The notes below the pieces were generated by a model. The model was not told the origin of the DNA. It did no database searches and saw only the letters and a list, made by a program, of their open reading frames with translations. A DNA stretch of 35,466 nt from Candidatus Methanoperedens sp. (GTDB lineage: Archaea; Halobacteriota; Methanosarcinia; Methanosarcinales; Methanoperedenaceae): NCBI GenBank assembly GCA_026552855.1, contig JAPMTX010000159.1, forward strand, positions 1 through 35,466. Reading direction: 5' to 3'. The first letter of the stretch is position 1. Each line of letters begins with the position of its first letter. Position numbers and translations under genes: made by a program. This document shows positions 25,595-35,466 of the stretch, in pieces.

Positions 25595-28500
25595 GTTAAA
25601 ATCAGACCTTAGAGGGATTGAAATGCGTCTCAATATCTTCATCAATATGGTCGCCTACCATGTTAAAATCAGACCTTAGAGGGATTGAAATTCTATTCAG
25701 GCTTTAATTATCGTCGCCGTTCTCGTTTGTTAAAATCAGACCTTAGAGGGATTGAAATTGTTATTATCTTCTTCTTCATCTATCATTTTCATATTGTTAA
25801 AATCAGACCTTAGAGGGATTGAAATCACGAATCCCACCATACATTTCTTATAAACATCCATAGTTAAAATCAGACCTTAGAGGGATTGAAATCCTTGTCA
25901 TTAATACCATCTCATTTGATTTGTATCATGTTAAAATCAGACCTTAGAGGGATTGAAATACGGTACAGGAAACAAAACAGATGGATATAATATATGTTAA
26001 AATCAGACCTTAGAGGGATTGAAATCCCAATCCTTGACCATCAAGGTCACTGACATAGTATGTTAAAATCAGACCTTAGAGGGATTGAAATACTGATACT
26101 GATTTATATACTACAGTCTGAGATGACGTTAAAATCAGACCTTAGAGGGATTGAAATACAATTACGTTATCAGGAATGGAATTTTTGAACTGCGTTAAAA
26201 TCAGACCTTAGAGGGATTGAAATGATCCGAAGTCAGCACGGATGTCTTCTTTTATGTTGGTTAAAATCAGACCTTAGAGGGATTGAAATCGGGGTAGCAA
26301 AACATCTTGCCCTCATACAACTGAAGTTAAAATCAGACCTTAGAGGGATTGAAATACATTTGAATGTATTATCTTTGCGTTTATATACATTGTTAAAATC
26401 AGACCTTAGAGGGATTGAAATGGGCTTTGGCATCTGCATAAGCGAGCATTTTTTTGCCTGTTAAAATCAGACCTTAGAGGGATTGAAATAGTTCCTCAGC
26501 ACCGTAGCAACCACCCAATTCAGATGGTTAAAATCAGACCTTAGAGGGATTGAAATTATGGCAAGTCTGTGAGTATCATATCAATTGATTTGGTTAAAAT
26601 CAGACCTTAGAGGGATTGAAATGTTAATACCTGCTCCTGTAGCACTCACTCCATTCCCGTTAAAATCAGACCTTAGAGGGATTGAAATTTATAACTAAGA
26701 AGATACGATGGGACGGCGTTCTTTGTTAAAATCAGACCTTAGAGGGATTGAAATTCGGAACGCATGTAACATATGTTGTGGGGCGGCTATGTTAAAATCA
26801 GACCTTAGAGGGATTGAAATTTATCAGAGCAGGGATTGAGGAAAGGCGGCTCGTCATGTTAAAATCAGACCTTAGAGGGATTGAAATGAGTATGGCACGG
26901 TCAAACGCAGTATAGAACCGTTCGGTTAAAATCAGACCTTAGAGGGATTGAAATTGTGCATTTGATCTCGCTCGTGCCTACTGCCATGCAGTTAAAATCA
27001 GACCTTAGAGGGATTGAAATGAATAATTATTCGCTTACAGAGGGGCAGACCCTCAGGTTAAAATCAGACCTTAGAGGGATTGAAATTCTCAAAAACAAGA
27101 ATGCATGTCTGAACCCTTGCGCGTTAAAATCAGACCTTAGAGGGATTGAAATATCTTTCTGGAATGGACGGGATGTGCCTGGTAGCAGGTTAAAATCAGA
27201 CCTTAGAGGGATTGAAATCTCTATGCCGGGCATCGTATCCCTGTGAGTACCCGCGTTAAAATCAGACCTTAGAGGGATTGAAATAAACCTGTACTCATAA
27301 ATATAGGAACTGGAATATTTGTTAAAATCAGACCTTAGAGGGATTGAAATTTGTATCAATGGATTGTTGCCCTCTTTGTAAAAGTAGTTAAAATCAGACC
27401 TTAGAGGGATTGAAATGTGAGAATAAAGCCAGCCCTTTTTATCAAGACTGAAAGTTAAAATCAGACCTTAGAGGGATTGAAATGCTGACCGAATCTTGAT
27501 ATGCATATACTGCCCACTCCTCGTTAAAATCAGACCTTAGAGGGATTGAAATGAATAATTAGCGGATAATGTCAAGTGAGTTGCATCCGTTAAAATCAGA
27601 CCTTAGAGGGATTGAAATGTTTTTTAGTCAGGTGTGCTTGAATTCGCTCCATGTGTTAAAATCAGACCTTAGAGGGATTGAAATATTTTTAAGTGACCAG
27701 GGGTATGAACAATATCATCCGTTAAAATCAGACCTTAGAGGGATTGAAATGTAGCAGCTACAAAGAAATTACCATCACTGCAAACCGTTAAAATCAGACC
27801 TTAGAGGGATTGAAATACGGTACTTATTGATGGTCTAATCTCAATTATTTTCGTTAAAATCAGACCTTAGAGGGATTGAAATAGAAATTTAGCGGCGGAT
27901 GGTATTGGAAATATAGAGGTTAAAATCAGACCTTAGAGGGATTGAAATGGATGTGATAAAAAGGGTTGATAGAAGTTTCAAGAATGTTAAAATCAGACCT
28001 TAGAGGGATTGAAATTAATTTGGGCTTTCAGTCAGATATTCGATGTGTGTGCGTTAAAATCAGACCTTAGAGGGATTGAAATGACGTGGATTGGAGTACG
28101 TTTGATGTTAAGTTGCCTTGTTAAAATCAGACCTTAGAGGGATTGAAATGACTCTTCGGCTTTCCGGGTGAACGCATCTTTGCCGGTTAAAATCAGACCT
28201 TAGAGGGATTGAAATTGGAACGTTGATAGACAGCAAGACAACGGGAAGCGAGTTAAAATCAGACCTTAGAGGGATTGAAATGCTGGATATTTGGACTGGT
28301 TTTGAATCGCAAATACTGTTAAAATCAGACCTTAGAGGGATTGAAATGACAAAGACAACCATAGTATAGATGCGGTCAGGTATGTTAAAATCAGACCTTA
28401 GAGGGATTGAAATACGACCTGAGAGTGAAGGTGAGAAATGAAACTGATGGTTAAAATCAGACCTTAGAGGGATTGAAATCCCAGCCCGTCGGCTGCCCGG

Positions 28501-31500
28501 AAGGTACCACAAGAGGTTAAAATCAGACCTTAGAGGGATTGAAATCTCACCGCTACCTCATCGAGATAGTCGGTGAAGATGTGTTAAAATCAGACCTTAG
28601 AGGGATTGAAATTATATCCGAGAAATATTTTATTATTGGGTTCGTATTAGTTAAAATCAGACCTTAGAGGGATTGAAATTACTGGCATCGCAAGAACATG
28701 ACGCGCTGCTTCATGGTTAAAATCAGACCTTAGAGGGATTGAAATTTCATGGTGTCGATTCTTGATTTCAGCGCTTCAAGTGTTAAAATCAGACCTTAGA
28801 GGGATTGAAATTCCGATGCGATGTGGGGGCGCGTTAAGTGTGTGCCGGTTAAAATCAGACCTTAGAGGGATTGAAATATTGTTCATGGGATGTTATAATA
28901 TCTTTTGAATTATGTTAAAATCAGACCTTAGAGGGATTGAAATCAGTAAGGGCAACGCACAGTCCAGCCGGGATTCGCGTTAAAATCAGACCTTAGAGGG
29001 ATTGAAATATATAAATGGCAGAAGTTCTTAAAATGGATGTGGATGTTAAAATCAGACCTTAGAGGGATTGAAATGTATTATCGTATACAGTTATAATATC
29101 GTTGGCGGTTGTTAAAATCAGACCTTAGAGGGATTGAAATTATGTGTTGTTTATCTCAACCGCACCAGGAGGAAGAGTTAAAATCAGACCTTAGAGGGAT
29201 TGAAATTCAGTCACGTTTATCTGCCAACTATAGGTGCCCTGATGTTAAAATCAGACCTTAGAGGGATTGAAATTTCAAACATTGCAAGCTTCCCAATCTG
29301 GCATTGTAAGTTAAAATCAGACCTTAGAGGGATTGAAATGCTACACAACTCACACAGCCCGCGCAGACTGATAAGGTTAAAATCAGACCTTAGAGGGATT
29401 GAAATGAGCTACGAGCAGGTAGGCGTCCTGAATTTCTTCCGGTTAAAATCAGACCTTAGAGGGATTGAAATGCGGTACTGGCGACCTCAGCAATTACATG
29501 CGTAAAGAGTTAAAATCAGACCTTAGAGGGATTGAAATTCGGGCGGTATGATGGCAAACAATACCAGGTGACATGTTAAAATCAGACCTTAGAGGGATTG
29601 AAATAAAGTTGCAAAGTCCTTGCTTGTGCTGTAATCATTCGTTAAAATCAGACCTTAGAGGGATTGAAATAGGGCAGGATCGCAAAATCCATAATAGGTT
29701 AATGCGTTAAAATCAGACCTTAGAGGGATTGAAATGGGTCCCGGTGCCTCTGCAGCGCAAAAAACTCACCGCGTTAAAATCAGACCTTAGAGGGATTGAA
29801 ATTAACTACGCCGCGCCTTACGCTTGCGCTTCTCGAACGTTAAAATCAGACCTTAGAGGGATTGAAATGCCAAATATTATTCGCAGAGTCGTACATGATA
29901 AGAGGTTAAAATCAGACCTTAGAGGGATTGAAATAGTTCATAGAATCACACGGAGGAGCAGTCGAGCATTGTTAAAATCAGACCTTAGAGGGATTGAAAT
30001 CTGCTAAGATTTCGGCTTGGTGTGTGTTCCATTTCTGTTAAAATCAGACCTTAGAGGGATTGAAATTCCTGATATGATGACGGATGAGATGAGAACCATG
30101 ATGGTTAAAATCAGACCTTAGAGGGATTGAAATGAGCATGACCAAAGCCCTGAAAGCTTCCGGTGCTAAGTTAAAATCAGACCTTAGAGGGATTGAAATT
30201 CCTGTGAACTCTACGGCTTCAAGCTCGTTGTTCTTGTTAAAATCAGACCTTAGAGGGATTGAAATATAGATATGTCCCACCCATTTCATCCAAGGACAAT
30301 AGTTAAAATCAGACCTTAGAGGGATTGAAATTCTCACACATACTAACTGCGTCACATAAACACTTTGGTTAAAATCAGACCTTAGAGGGATTGAAATCTT
30401 TGTAGGTTATTCATCATCCTCTTTTGCGATTAATAGTTAAAATCAGACCTTAGAGGGATTGAAATATAAGTATGTGGATTAATGACACAAGTATGGTCAA
30501 AGGTTAAAATCAGACCTTAGAGGGATTGAAATAAGTATGATAACACCTTGCATGACATTATAATTTCTAGTTAAAATCAGACCTTAGAGGGATTGAAATG
30601 CCGTTTGAGAAGGCAACCTACAAGCTGGTGTAACGTTAAAATCAGACCTTAGAGGGATTGAAATAGGAATATTCCTCTGTATATCATGATTAATAATTCT
30701 GTTAAAATCAGACCTTAGAGGGATTGAAATCTGGAAGAGGCTATAGCAGCTTTACGAGGCGAACAGGTTAAAATCAGACCTTAGAGGGATTGAAATGAAG
30801 AGGAAAACCAAGAAGAAGAGGAAGAAGAAGATGTTAAAATCAGACCTTAGAGGGATTGAAATGAAGTGCTGGCGGTACTGCCGCTACTGCCGCGACTTTG
30901 TTAAAATCAGACCTTAGAGGGATTGAAATGTGTGTGGTGGGAAGGGATCAGACGACGCAGAGGAGGTTAAAATCAGACCTTAGAGGGATTGAAATGTGTG
31001 ACCTGGCTGACTGTCAGGTCCCGCTCCCTGGTTAAAATCAGACCTTAGAGGGATTGAAATGTGTAATCAGGCGGGTTGATGCACGCTGTACACCAACGTT
31101 AAAATCAGACCTTAGAGGGATTGAAATGTGGCTGCTCTTTATCTCGTTGGGCTCCCGGACCTCGGTTAAAATCAGACCTTAGAGGGATTGAAATTTTGGG
31201 ACATGAGCGCCCGCTAATTCTCCCGTGCACGTTAAAATCAGACCTTAGAGGGATTGAAATATGGCACATTTCATCAATTATTTCTGTCATGTTCCTGTTA
31301 AAATCAGACCTTAGAGGGATTGAAATGGGATACAGCGGATTATTTCGTTCTGGCAACCTGGGGTTAAAATCAGACCTTAGAGGGATTGAAATGGAGAACG
31401 TCACCCTCTATCTGAAGCTTGTTTGTAGTTAAAATCAGACCTTAGAGGGATTGAAATAGTATAGCCATTACGATTATCTGAATTACCAGTATTGTTAAAA

Positions 31501-34104
31501 TCAGACCTTAGAGGGATTGAAATAGCTTCTACCTCTACAATATCAGTCTTTTTATGAAAGTTAAAATCAGACCTTAGAGGGATTGAAATGTCTTTGAGGG
31601 CATTGGTTATGTTAATCAAATCCAGGTTAAAATCAGACCTTAGAGGGATTGAAATCAGTAACGAACTCTAATGGCACATCATCTAATTTATCGTTAAAAT
31701 CAGACCTTAGAGGGATTGAAATAGAGCAATATCGTTTGAGAATGATCGCGTTATTGTCGTTAAAATCAGACCTTAGAGGGATTGAAATATGCTTATTGCA
31801 CCCGAAAAAAATATGTCAGCAGAGTGTTAAAATCAGACCTTAGAGGGATTGAAATCACTCATGAGGTCGGGAAGACTTGATGGAGTGTTTAGTTAAAATC
31901 AGACCTTAGAGGGATTGAAATTATAATATAAAGCATGTTATAGAACATATATACAACGTTAAAATCAGACCTTAGAGGGATTGAAATACAACTGCGGTAT
32001 AGCTATAAGTAGCCGCTATACCCGTTAAAATCAGACCTTAGAGGGATTGAAATTTAGTAGTTATAACTCGATAATCAGCAGGATACGTCGTTAAAATCAG
32101 ACCTTAGAGGGATTGAAATGCCATCCGGGAGCACTTCAAAGGTTTTATCTGTTTCGTTAAAATCAGACCTTAGAGGGATTGAAATGATGTTTCGGGCAGC
32201 GGGTGGTGGAAATCTGGTTGTGTTAAAATCAGACCTTAGAGGGATTGAAATTCATTCGATTAGAGGAATAACTCAAAGGAGGACATCGTTAAAATCAGAC
32301 CTTAGAGGGATTGAAATGCCAGAACAAGGACACCAAAGAGTATCCACAGAGGGGTTAAAATCAGACCTTAGAGGGATTGAAATTTTGTTCCTTCATCTCA
32401 TGCCATTGGATTTTATCTTCGTTAAAATCAGACCTTAGAGGGATTGAAATAATGCTTTATGGTATGCTGATATTTTCATTAAAGCGTTAAAATCAGACCT
32501 TAGAGGGATTGAAATTATGATTTCGTTGCGAAGTATCCAGCCACGTTCGACGTTAAAATCAGACCTTAGAGGGATTGAAATCATAACTATAGCCCTCACA
32601 AAGAACAGAGGTGATAGTTAAAATCAGACCTTAGAGGGATTGAAATGTTAAGAAGTGGTAATGTCATATTTATCACGCCTGCGTTAAAATCAGACCTTAG
32701 AGGGATTGAAATCTTGTTAATCCACCAAGTCCTTTCCTTATTTCAGATAGTTAAAATCAGACCTTAGAGGGATTGAAATAAGGAAAAGTAGTGTCCTTTT
32801 TATCATTAGTCATCTGTTAAAATCAGACCTTAGAGGGATTGAAATGCATCTCCCTTGTTACCTATAAACACAATATTTACAGTTAAAATCAGACCTTAGA
32901 GGGATTGAAATATTATCCGATAAGTATATATAGATAGGTATTGCAAGGTTAAAATCAGACCTTAGAGGGATTGAAATTTAGCGGAGTGCAGAGCATCTAT
33001 AACCTGACAGAGGGGTTAAAATCAGACCTTAGAGGGATTGAAATCGTGCAAAGAGATCAGCGGCGAGAAGCACAGCAAGGGTTAAAATCAGACCTTAGAG
33101 GGATTGAAATCTTGCATTAGCGGTTGGTATAGCTATCGCCGTAAATGTTAAAATCAGACCTTAGAGGGATTGAAATCCAGACGATTCACCTCGATACGGT
33201 CTTCCTTTACCGGTTAAAATCAGACCTTAGAGGGATTGAAATGAAGTTCCAGGGCAAAATCCGTTTGAGTAAATCTACGTTAAAATCAGACCTTAGAGGG
33301 ATTGAAATGGCGATCCAGCCGGTACACTATAACCTTGCCAATGAGTTAAAATCAGACCTTAGAGGGATTGAAATCCCTTGCTGGCTTCAGAGCTGAACAC
33401 CAGCTCGCACGTTAAAATCAGACCTTAGAGGGATTGAAATACAACTAGAGCAACAGCACATTTCACCACCACACACGGTTAAAATCAGACCTTAGAGGGA
33501 TTGAAATGTTATAAATTATTCACAGGTTGATTCTGGCTTTGCTGGTTAAAATCAGACCTTAGAGGGATTGAAATTTTCTCTGGCCTGCTATAATGCAGTT
33601 TGTAGGTAATGTTAAAATCAGACCTTAGAGGGATTGAAATGCGTATGTAGCTAACCGGCTCAGGTTGCTGGATACCGTTAAAATCAGACCTTAGAGGGAT
33701 TGAAATGGGTGAGTGGTAGCTGTGATGCTGTTCAGGCTGTTGGGTTAAAATCAGACCTTAGAGGGATTGAAATGCTTGTAGCCGGGCGGTAGTCACCGCC
33801 GTGCGATAGTTAAAATCAGACCTTAGAGGGATTGAAATTGCATTATTATGTTACAACTAATATTCCTGGCTTTGGTTAAAATCAGACCTTAGAGGGATTG
33901 AAATGACAAAAAAGCAGCGCAAATATGGTGGCTTTATTTCTAGTTAAAATCAGACCTTAGAGGGATTGAAATACTTATCCATGTCTCCTGATGTGCTTCG
34001 TTGGATTCGTTAAAATCAGACCTTAGAGGGATTGAAATTTCTCTCGCTCTCTTTTACAAATTCCTGGAACTCCTGTTAAAATCAGACCTTAGAGGGATTG
34101 AAAT
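25595..34104 (+). CRISPR. Main CRISPR array, 129 repeats counted
   Basis: A 30-base repeat beginning GTTAAAATCAGACC and ending AGAGGGATTGAAAT recurs with a mean period of 66 bases. I counted 129 copies by hand, all apparently identical, giving 128 spacers of about 35-39 bases. The ATTGAAAT end is the usual 8-base crRNA handle of type I-B, so transcription runs left to right from the leader beside cas2. Spacers look unrelated to each other. Reading frames through the array only repeat the translated repeat (LKSDLRGIE on plus, ISIPLRSDFN on minus) and are not genes. Confidence 0.98.
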
Positions 34105-34266
34105 AGAGAAACGGGAGTCACCATAGATATTAAGTGCCCTGTCTGCCAGGGATGGGGGCAAATAGTGGTTTTAGGCTGTATGAATAATGATTTTCATATA
34201 TGGGATAAAAATGGCAATGTTTTTCCTCCTAAAAAACTGGAAAAATTAAAGAAAAAATATGGTTGA
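34105..34266 (+). pseudogene. C-terminal fragment of a small zinc-ribbon protein
   Basis: An open frame follows the last repeat of the main block: TGVTIDIKCPVCQGWGQIVV, then NDFHIWDKNGNVFPPKK and a Lys-rich end at TGA 34264. It has a CPVC zinc-ribbon knuckle but no ATG, GTG or TTG before it. The frame is closed by a stop inside the repeat, so the 5' end appears lost when this DNA entered the array. Residue MNNDF (34180) could start only a 28-residue peptide. Confidence 0.45.
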
Positions 34267-34293
34267 ATACTTCTTGCGCCGATAAGGATATAA

Positions 34294-34307
34294 AAACCTA
34301 TAAATAC
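34294..34307 (+). promoter_or_regulatory. TATA box of the vapBC pair
   Basis: AAACCTATAAATA ends about 23 bases before the vapB ATG, so the transcript is probably leaderless or nearly so. The pair can be expressed independently of the array. Confidence 0.55.
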
Positions 34308-34329
34308 ACTTAAGAATACATTTATCAGC

Positions 34330-34554
34330 ATGGCACACAAAACACTCACAATATCGGAAGAAGCTTATGAAATGCTGGCTGAGCTTAAAAAAGAAGGTGA
34401 AAGCTTTACCGAACTCATAAAGCGCATCACTGCACCTTTGCAAAAGAAGAAACTAAGTGAATTTGCTGGGATGATAAAAGACGAAGAATTTAGAAAAGCA
34501 GCACTTGAAGTAAGACACTTAAAGAGTACAAGATTAAACAAGGTAAAGCTATGA
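34330..34554 (+). CDS. vapB: VapB antitoxin (DUF217 family)
   Basis: A 74-residue protein opening MAHKTLTISEEAYEMLAELK followed by KEGESFTELIKRI, the ribbon-helix-helix DNA-binding part of DUF217/VapB antitoxins. Its basic C-terminal tail (FRKAALEVRHLKSTRLNKVKL region) is expected to bind and block VapC. It overlaps vapC by four bases (ATGA). The pair stands inside the CRISPR array. Autorepression is likely. Confidence 0.85.
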   Translation: MAHKTLTISEEAYEMLAELKKEGESFTELIKRITAPLQKKKLSEFAGMIKDEEFRKAALEVRHLKSTRLNKVKL

Positions 34555-34934
34555 CTGTGCTTGACACTAATTTTTTAGTAGATTTACTAAATGAGGACCC
34601 GGCAGCTTCGAGAATAGCCGATTCTTTTCAGAAGCCAAAAACAACAATCATAAACGTCTTTGAACTGTATTACGGGGCAGGTCGCTCTGCAAAACCGGAA
34701 GAGAATACTTCAAAAATTGACATATTACTGAAATCTATTGGAATACTGGAATTCGACAGATATTCTGCTTTAAAAGCCGGGGCCATTCAGGCAAAATTAA
34801 TGAATTCAGGAAGACCTGTGGACCCTATGGACGTCCTTATAGCAGGAATCGTTATAGCAAATAATGAAGAAATTATCACCAGGGACATTAATCATTTTAG
34901 CCGTATACCAGGTCTGAGATATAGTTCCTGGTAA
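34551..34934 (+). CDS. vapC: VapC toxin, PIN-domain ribonuclease
   Basis: A 127-residue PIN protein. Catalytic acids visible are Asp5 (VLDTNFLVDLL), Glu43 (NVFELYYGAGR), Asp94/Asp97 (RPVDPMDVLIAG) and Asp115 (TRDINHFSRIPGL), matching the four-acid PIN site, so the toxin looks intact. VapC toxins cleave tRNA or rRNA. The gene ends 46 bases before the array resumes. Its last codons overlap the right member of an imperfect inverted repeat. Confidence 0.9.
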   Translation: MTVLDTNFLVDLLNEDPAASRIADSFQKPKTTIINVFELYYGAGRSAKPEENTSKIDILLKSIGILEFDRYSALKAGAIQAKLMNSGRPVDPMDVLIAGIVIANNEEIITRDINHFSRIPGLRYSSW

Positions 34935-34980
34935 CTCCCTTCTCAGAATCGAGGATAGCGCAACCTTCTTTTTCCCATCA

Positions 34981-35330
34981 GTTAAAATCAGACCTTAGAG
35001 GGATTGAAATACTACCTTTTCCTCAAGCCTTACGGGTGTGCCCGCAGGCGTTAAAATCAGACCTTAGAGGGATTGAAATAAATCAACAAGTTGATAGCGT
35101 ACTACTGCTACCACGGTTAAAATCAGACCTTAGAGGGATTGAAATGCCATACGATTGAACTTAGTTAGAGCAAAAGCCAAGTGTTAAAATCAGACCTTAG
35201 AGGGATTGAAATCAAAAACGTGCCCACAATCAGCGCATCTCCATTTCGTTAAAATCAGACCTTAGAGGGATTGAAATGAGGGAGAAGAGGACGATGGCTC
35301 AGAAGGTCTTGACGGTTAAAATCAGACCTT
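34981..35330 (+). CRISPR. Distal CRISPR block, 5 full repeats and one cut repeat
   Basis: The same repeat resumes at 34981, 35050, 35116, 35183 and 35248 with normal spacing, then 35315-35330 matches only the first 16 bases (GTTAAAATCAGACCTT). Repeat and orientation are identical to the main block, so it is the distal part of the same array, split from it by the vapBC segment. It likely continues beyond the insertion sequence. Confidence 0.95.
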
Positions 35331-35466
35331 CATGGGTGTTCGGTTAATTGGACTGCGCCCAATTAGTAGACAGTCAGTTAAGCTTGTATATTTAAAGTTA
35401 ACGCCTTCTCAAAATTGATCGGCGATTTATAACCAATCGATGAATGAAGGCGTTTTGAATTGTATA
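35331..35466 (-). mobile_element. End of an IS3-family insertion sequence, cut by window edge
   Basis: Right after the broken repeat comes sequence unlike the array. AATTGG/CCAATT (35346-35364) forms a small hairpin, followed by the 3' end of a transposase on the minus strand. IS3 elements end in TG, so the left end is probably TGGGTGTTCGG (35333) or TGTTCGG (35337). Confidence 0.75.
35378..35466 (-). CDS. IS3-family transposase, C-terminal part (partial)
   Basis: The minus strand from the window edge reads YNSKRLHSSIGYKSPINFEK followed by ALTLNIQA and a stop at 35378. YN-x-KR-x-H-S-x-(I/L)-GY-x-(S/T)-P-x-x-(F/Y)E is the hallmark end of the DDE (rve) integrase domain of IS3-family OrfB transposases. 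Only 28 residues are in the window; the rest lies beyond its right edge. Confidence 0.85.
   Translation of the reverse strand, partial: YNSKRLHSSIGYKSPINFEKALTLNIQA

Larger units (their letters stand above)
34113..34939. mobile_element. Possible insertion carrying vapBC, flanked by short inverted repeats
   Basis: GGGAGTCACCA (34113-34123) and TGGTAACTCCC (34929-34939) are inverted copies with 10 of 11 matches, sitting at the two edges of the non-array DNA. They may be ends of a small cassette, but with such short arms and the right one inside the vapC stop region, chance is possible. No transposase is present and no target duplication is evident. Confidence 0.3.

Noticed and set aside
30929-31130. 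Several neighbouring spacers starting GTGTG or GTG
   Set aside because: The shared bases are only 3-5 long and the rest of the spacers differ; too weak to claim a common target or acquisition motif.
31988-32023. Spacer with internal inverted repeat (GGTATAGC / GCTATACC)
   Set aside because: Probably a hairpin in the source genome; one case among about 130 spacers is not meaningful.
26222-33396. Many open frames of 60-130 codons on both strands across 26-33 kb
   Set aside because: They are built from the translated CRISPR repeat (LKSDLRGIE or ISIPLRSDFN) alternating with unrelated spacer sequence; not genes.

Overview
The window looks archaeal, most likely a methanosarcinal euryarchaeote such as the ANME-2d / Candidatus Methanoperedens group (inference). 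The reasons are intron-less archaeal tRNAs preceded by TATA boxes, many leaderless or GGAGG/GGTGA-type starts, a DUF1464 protein, an archaeal ADP-forming acyl-CoA synthetase fused to an acetyltransferase, a PriS-like primase fragment and a Tneap-type I-B CRISPR-Cas system. No rRNA is present, so the genus stays open.

Layout. (1) 0-6.1 kb is a stable chromosomal part: a KGG-motif stress-type protein, the acyl-CoA synthetase/GNAT fusion, a small membrane protein, tRNA-Asp, a small zinc protein, a DUF1464 ASKHA-fold protein, then tRNA-Arg and tRNA-Thr. (2) 6.19-12.35 kb looks like a decaying integrated element: a tyrosine integrase directly after tRNA-Thr, a divergent winged-helix regulator, small ribbon-helix-helix and winged-helix proteins, a P-loop helicase-like gene, a PriS-like primase and a cluster of inverted ATTATGAAGTT motifs that may be its origin. 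At least three of these genes carry frameshifts. (3) 12.4-20.4 kb is the CRISPR effector operon: cas6, a Cys-rich small gene, cas8 (Cst1-like), cas7 (Cst2/DevR-like), cas5, an unusual gene with a HEPN-type R-N-x4-H motif, and cas3 (HD nuclease plus helicase fused). (4) 20.4-23.5 kb is an island of toxin-antitoxin-like modules: a nucleotidyltransferase with a small partner, an orphan DUF104-type antitoxin, and an HTH-MNT/HEPN pair with a frameshifted HEPN. GC-rich dispersed repeats lie between them. (5) 23.6-25.4 kb is the adaptation module cas4-cas1-cas2. (6) 25.4-35.3 kb is a leader and a very long CRISPR array. I counted 129 repeats, then an ~0.88 kb interruption carrying a vapBC pair, then 5 more full repeats and a sixth repeat cut after 16 bases by an IS3-family element that runs off the window.

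Together, cas6 should process the array transcript, Cas8-Cas7-Cas5 form Cascade, Cas3 destroys the target and Cas4-Cas1-Cas2 acquire spacers. The points most worth following up are the HEPN-like gene inside the effector operon, the toxin-antitoxin genes both between the effector and adaptation genes and inside the array, the apparent CTG starts of cas6 and possibly cas2, and the frameshifts concentrated in accessory genes.
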